From Triops longicaudatus (lineage: Eukaryota > Arthropoda > Branchiopoda > Notostraca > Triopsidae): 64,000 nt of DNA. Both the position numbers and the translations under genes were made by a program. Positions 60,428 through 64,000 of the stretch are shown here, piece after piece (the stretch's first letter is position 1; each line of letters starts with the position of its first letter). The DNA lies in NCBI GenBank assembly GCA_022885665.1, contig JAGQDJ010000282.1:1-64000 (forward strand), read 5' to 3'. The notes under the pieces are model-generated. The model was given only the letters and a program-made list of their open reading frames with translations, had not been told where the DNA came from and made no database searches.

Positions 60428-62491
60428 TTACAGTTTCTCAATGAGGATGGCAGAAGCCCCGCCTCCGCCGTTGCATATTCCGGCCAAGCCTTTCTGACCA
60501 GGTTTCAGGGCGTAAACCAAGTGGGTAATAATACGACAGCCAGACATTCTATTCAAACAGTAGAAACACTAAAGAGTTAACACGGGGAACGACAATTTTT
60601 TTTTCTAAATTGGCAACCCGCGTAGGCTTACACCCATTGCGGTGTCTATACAATTTAACAATAATAAAAATTATGAAATAAAAGAAAATAAGTCTGACAA
60701 CTCAGTAAAGGGTAAAAAAAACGAAAATAACCTACCCAATAGGATGTCCCAAAGAGATTGCACCTCCATGTACGTTCACTTTGCTAGGATCAATATCCAG
60801 CATACGCATATTGGCAATCACTACTGTGCTAAACGCTTCGTTAATTTCCCACAAGGCAATGTCTTCTTTGCGGACTCCAGTTTTCTCCAACAACTACGTT
60901 TGATATTAGAAGACATTAAATTAACCAGCTCATATCTTCAAAATATCAACGAAATAAAGACTGATAGAATAAATAAAAAAATATAAATGGTTGAATAATT
61001 ACTAAAAACTAAGGGATAAGCTAGCTGAAGGCTTACTTTAGGCACAGCCAAACCAGGAGCAATAGGGAAGTCAATAGGATCTGTGGCGGCGTCCGCAAAT
61101 CCTAAAATGCGAGCCAAAGGTTTGACACCCAATCGCTGTGCAGCTTTGTCCGTCGTCAGCACGCACGCAGCGGCTCCGTCACTCAACACGGAGGAATTAC
61201 CGGCCGTAATCGTGCCATTTTCTTTCTGTGCAAGACCCAACAGTAATTTAAGCCTTGTTAGTCCTATTCAAAGCTATCAAGTTACCTGAAACACGGTAGC
61301 TAACTTGGTGAAACGATCATAATCAACGCGCTTGTACTCTTCATCTTCGGTGACAACCAAGTCAGGTTTTCCTGAAGATTTTGAAACGAACATGTTAATT
61401 ATTTTCTCTATTTTTTTAATTTGACGATGTTATGCATTGTAGATGATTTAGTAAATAAAGTACTACATTTACATAATACTTGAGATCCTTTACCTTTCTT
61501 TTGAGGCACACGGACGTGCACAATTTCTTCTTTAAAATCACCGCTAGCGTACGCTGCTGCGCTGCGTTTATAACTTGAAATTGCATACTCGTCGGTTTCT
61601 GCACGAGTGATGCCCATTTTCTTGGCTGTGTTCTCGGCGCAGTTACCCATGTGAATTTTGTTATAAACGTCTGTTAAACCATCAAAGGCAACGCCGTCAA
61701 TGAGCTTTGCACCACCGTAAGGTACTTCGCCTCGGGGGAGGTAGAACGGCACATTGGAGAGAGATTCCATTCCACCAGCGACCATAACTTCTTGTGCACC
61801 GGTTTGTAGATTCTGCGCAGCCAACATGACAGACTTCATGCCAGAAGCGCAAACTTTGTTGATTGTCGTTGTCGGAGTATGTTTCGACAATCCTAGATTT
61901 CATACGATTAGTTTCTAACACTTACGTACAGCTGTTCGTTTTCAATTGGTATTTTTGCTCTTTAAAAAGCATTTTTTTTAGTATTTAACTTGTGTTTTCA
62001 TGCCAAATTTTTATGAAAATTAAATTAAATAATTGTGGTTGTAGCAGCGAACCATCTTACCAGCAAACAAAGTGGCTTGACGACTAGGGGCTTGGCCTTC
62101 GCCTCCTTGACATACATTTCCCATGTACACTTCTTGGACGGCTTCTTTCGGAATTCCTGCTCTCTCCACGGCAGCCTTTAATTAATCAAGAGTAATTTTC
62201 GATGGAACTATAATAAGAAATGGGAAAACCAAACCTCAATAGCTGTAGCGCCTAATCTGACAGCTGGAATTGAAGATAAGGCACCGCGAAAACTACCAAT
62301 AGGAGTACGGGCAGCTCCGACGATTAAGACTTCATTGAGGTTTACATTTTGCGCAGGTGATGATGAAAAACATCTCAGGTTATGTTGGCTAACAAGGCGG
62401 TTTACAGAGTTCTGTGATAACAACTATCTTTAATGATAGACCAAAATAAAAAATAAGCATTTACTGTAGTAAAACGGGCTGAAGTTAACAT
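60428..62491 (-). CDS. ACAT1: acetyl-CoA acetyltransferase, mitochondrial
   Basis: 423-residue type II thiolase (human ACAT1 427). It interconverts two acetyl-CoA and acetoacetyl-CoA and acts in ketone body and isoleucine metabolism. Eight exons: 62491-62465, 62411-62235, 62175-62061, 61892-61494, 61371-61286, 61225-61037, 60893-60736, 60548-60428; all phases match. The presequence (MLTSARFTTNSVNRLVSQH) is split over exons 1-2. Catalytic nucleophile Cys in NKVCASGMKS, AGGMESLSNVPF, the NEAFSTVV motif, GGAISLGHPIGMSG with the base His, and CNGGGGASA with the second active Cys are all intact. The donor of exon 2 (GAG|GTTTGG) is weak. The stop TAA is embedded in a GTAAGT donor, see the fusion finding. 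Confidence 0.97.
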
Positions 62492-63969
62492 GATAATTGT
62501 GACTTTACGCAAAACTTAAAATTTGTTTACAAAATGTATTTTCTTCAGACGGAAATGAGAAAAGCGACAACATGCGACTGCGGAAGACAACTCATTCTTG
62601 AGCGCGTGAGGTTGACGCTTTCGCCATCTGCATGCTGGAATGAACGAAAAGTAAATTTGTCGTTGAAAACGTGTTGAAATGGAGATGCGTAGCCTATGTA
62701 AGCTTTTGCTTATGCCATAAGCCAAAGCAGGTATTTTTATTTTAAAATTCCGTCAAAGCCAATTACTTTACCGAGAAGAAAAAACGAGCTAAAAAAGAAC
62801 AAAGTCGTCCGTAACTAATAGGAGGGGTCAACTTGGCATTCATAGGCTGTTTTCTACATTCAAGTCTTAACTCTATCGTAATGTGTATCAAACGATTGAC
62901 CGAATTGCAATGAAGACCTCTTCACAAATCACTTAAGTACCTTTTTCGTCAACTGGGGTAACTTTGAACGTTCTGTTCTGTAGGAAATTAACTAAAGAAC
63001 TAACGTTTTGTACGAAACTAACTGAAGGAAGTACCCAGAAAACTGCCGGAAAATCTCAGCAGTCAGCTTCAATCAATCTTGTGTACCATTCAGTTATCCG
63101 TTTACAAGCATTTCACCCTCGAAAAAAACTTCTGTATTTAAAGGAATTGAGAACTTACTCATATCATTTGTCAGGAATTGGGCTTGGCTTGAACTCGGGT
63201 GAAAGGAAACAGACGAACTTGAAACTGGAATTGTTCCTGCCATAAAAATGTTGTCTCGGACTTTGATTTTATTATTCTATTTCTTATGTTCAAAGTACTT
63301 GAAATTGGTTTAAGTCGTGTTTTTGGGCTTAAGCATAAGCCTGCTTTGAACACGTGTATTAAATTTAAAATGCTCACACACGCCACCACGAAATTAGAAC
63401 TCAATAGCTTCTATTCTGCACGATATTCTACAATTAGAAACGTTTGATTTTGATTTTGATTTTTAATACTAAAACATTCTCCTAAATGTAGAATAAAAAG
63501 AAAAAATCATAGTTTTCTATTCAAAGTAATCCTGGTTAACTGGTATTTATTTTATTTTCCCAAGAGCTATTTTTAATCGACTAACTGGAAACAGCCATCC
63601 CATGAATCCATGAATTGAAGATAACATCATTGGCAAAGGTGAAATTTTTCACCGACATTTTAGCGTTCCACTTTCAACAAGGAAAGACTCGAAAAAAGTC
63701 ATGTTCTGTTTAGCTAGAAGCGGTATAACAAAAAGCAAGTAATCAGTGTCTGAAAAAAATTACGTTTAATTTGCCAAGATTGCTGGATTGGAAAATTGGT
63801 GAATTCCTGCCGAATTGTTCATATGGTAAGACGTAATACCGCATGCGGTCGTGCCTTGAAAAATCTATAGGATATTTAACATTTATCGCTTACGGTCAAT
63901 TCGGTCCTCGTGTTAAAATGTATTCAAATTACATTATTCACATTCACGTAAAAACGTATTCTCATTAAT
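62492..63969. other. ACAT1 upstream region, no gene seen
   Basis: 1.5 kb with no recognised exon. It presumably contains the ACAT1 promoter and 5'UTR. Short ORFs here lack family resemblance. Confidence 0.45.
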
Positions 63970-64000
63970 ATCACGCCTATGTTCACCATTATAAAATTAA
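63970..64000 (+). mobile_element. hAT-like MITE fragment at window edge
   Basis: CGCCTATGTTCACCATTATA is nearly the same as the interior of the MITE copies at 8210 and 37691 (CGCCCATGTTCACCATT). The sequence before it does not show the MITE left end, so this is a partial copy continuing beyond the window. Confidence 0.45.

Noticed and set aside
1..64000. tRNA, rRNA, CRISPR arrays, bacterial-type operons, viral or toxin genes
   Set aside because: I saw no tRNA T-arm/anticodon arrangement, rRNA, spaced direct repeats or viral proteins by eye; a covariance-model scan would be decisive for small RNAs.

Overview
The window is nuclear DNA of an arthropod, most likely a crustacean or a related non-model mandibulate. 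The evidence is a chitin deacetylase with a chitin-binding domain, a myosuppressin neuropeptide precursor ([15 protein letters not shown]), spliced genes with mostly 50-80 nt GT-AG introns, AT-rich intergenic DNA, and several small inverted-repeat transposon families. I see no rRNA, tRNA or CRISPR. There is one assembly gap of 96 N (26834-26929) inside an AT microsatellite.

Layout. 1-4.3 kb is compact: the 5' part of PDZD8 (-), HIU hydrolase (+), a PGP-like HAD phosphatase (-, its stop codon 2 bp from that of HIU hydrolase), a doubtful small ORF (-), and NDUFC2 (+). 4.3-7.3 kb holds a chitin deacetylase (-, 8 exons). 7.3-12.9 kb has no intact gene; it carries MITE-like elements and a decayed duplicate of an ACSS3 exon. 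12.9-19.6 kb is ACSS3 (-, 13 exons). 19.6-23.1 kb is gene-poor. Myosuppressin (+) lies at 23.1-23.5 kb. C2CD5 (-, 17 exons) fills 25.4-32.0 kb. A pogo/Tigger-like element follows, then PYROXD1 (-, 7 exons) at 33.4-35.9 kb and a FkbM/Star-like methyltransferase (-) at 37.9-39.1 kb.

41.3-47.0 kb is a tandem cluster of a secreted cysteine-rich family with a PAN/apple-like segment: two intact genes and one decayed copy between them, each with matching upstream blocks. A divergent SLC6-type transporter (-) with long low-complexity tails occupies 47.6-55.2 kb. 55.2-60.0 kb is gene-poor. At the right end lie mitochondrial acetyl-CoA acetyltransferase ACAT1 (-, 60.4-62.5 kb) and, just downstream on the same strand, a glutaredoxin-like C5orf63-type domain with no start codon of its own that is phased to be spliced onto ACAT1.

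Exon models were built by hand from splice signals, reading-phase continuity and recalled family sequences. For the complete models the summed exon lengths are multiples of three (HIU hydrolase 113 aa, PGP-like 312, NDUFC2 120, CDA 490, ACSS3 696, myosuppressin 106, C2CD5 1180, PYROXD1 481, FkbM 302, the two secreted proteins 362 and 361, SLC6 1197, ACAT1 423). The genes are mostly unrelated housekeeping functions. Several are mitochondrial or metabolic (NDUFC2, ACSS3, ACAT1, the Grx-like protein), but nothing suggests they act as one pathway.
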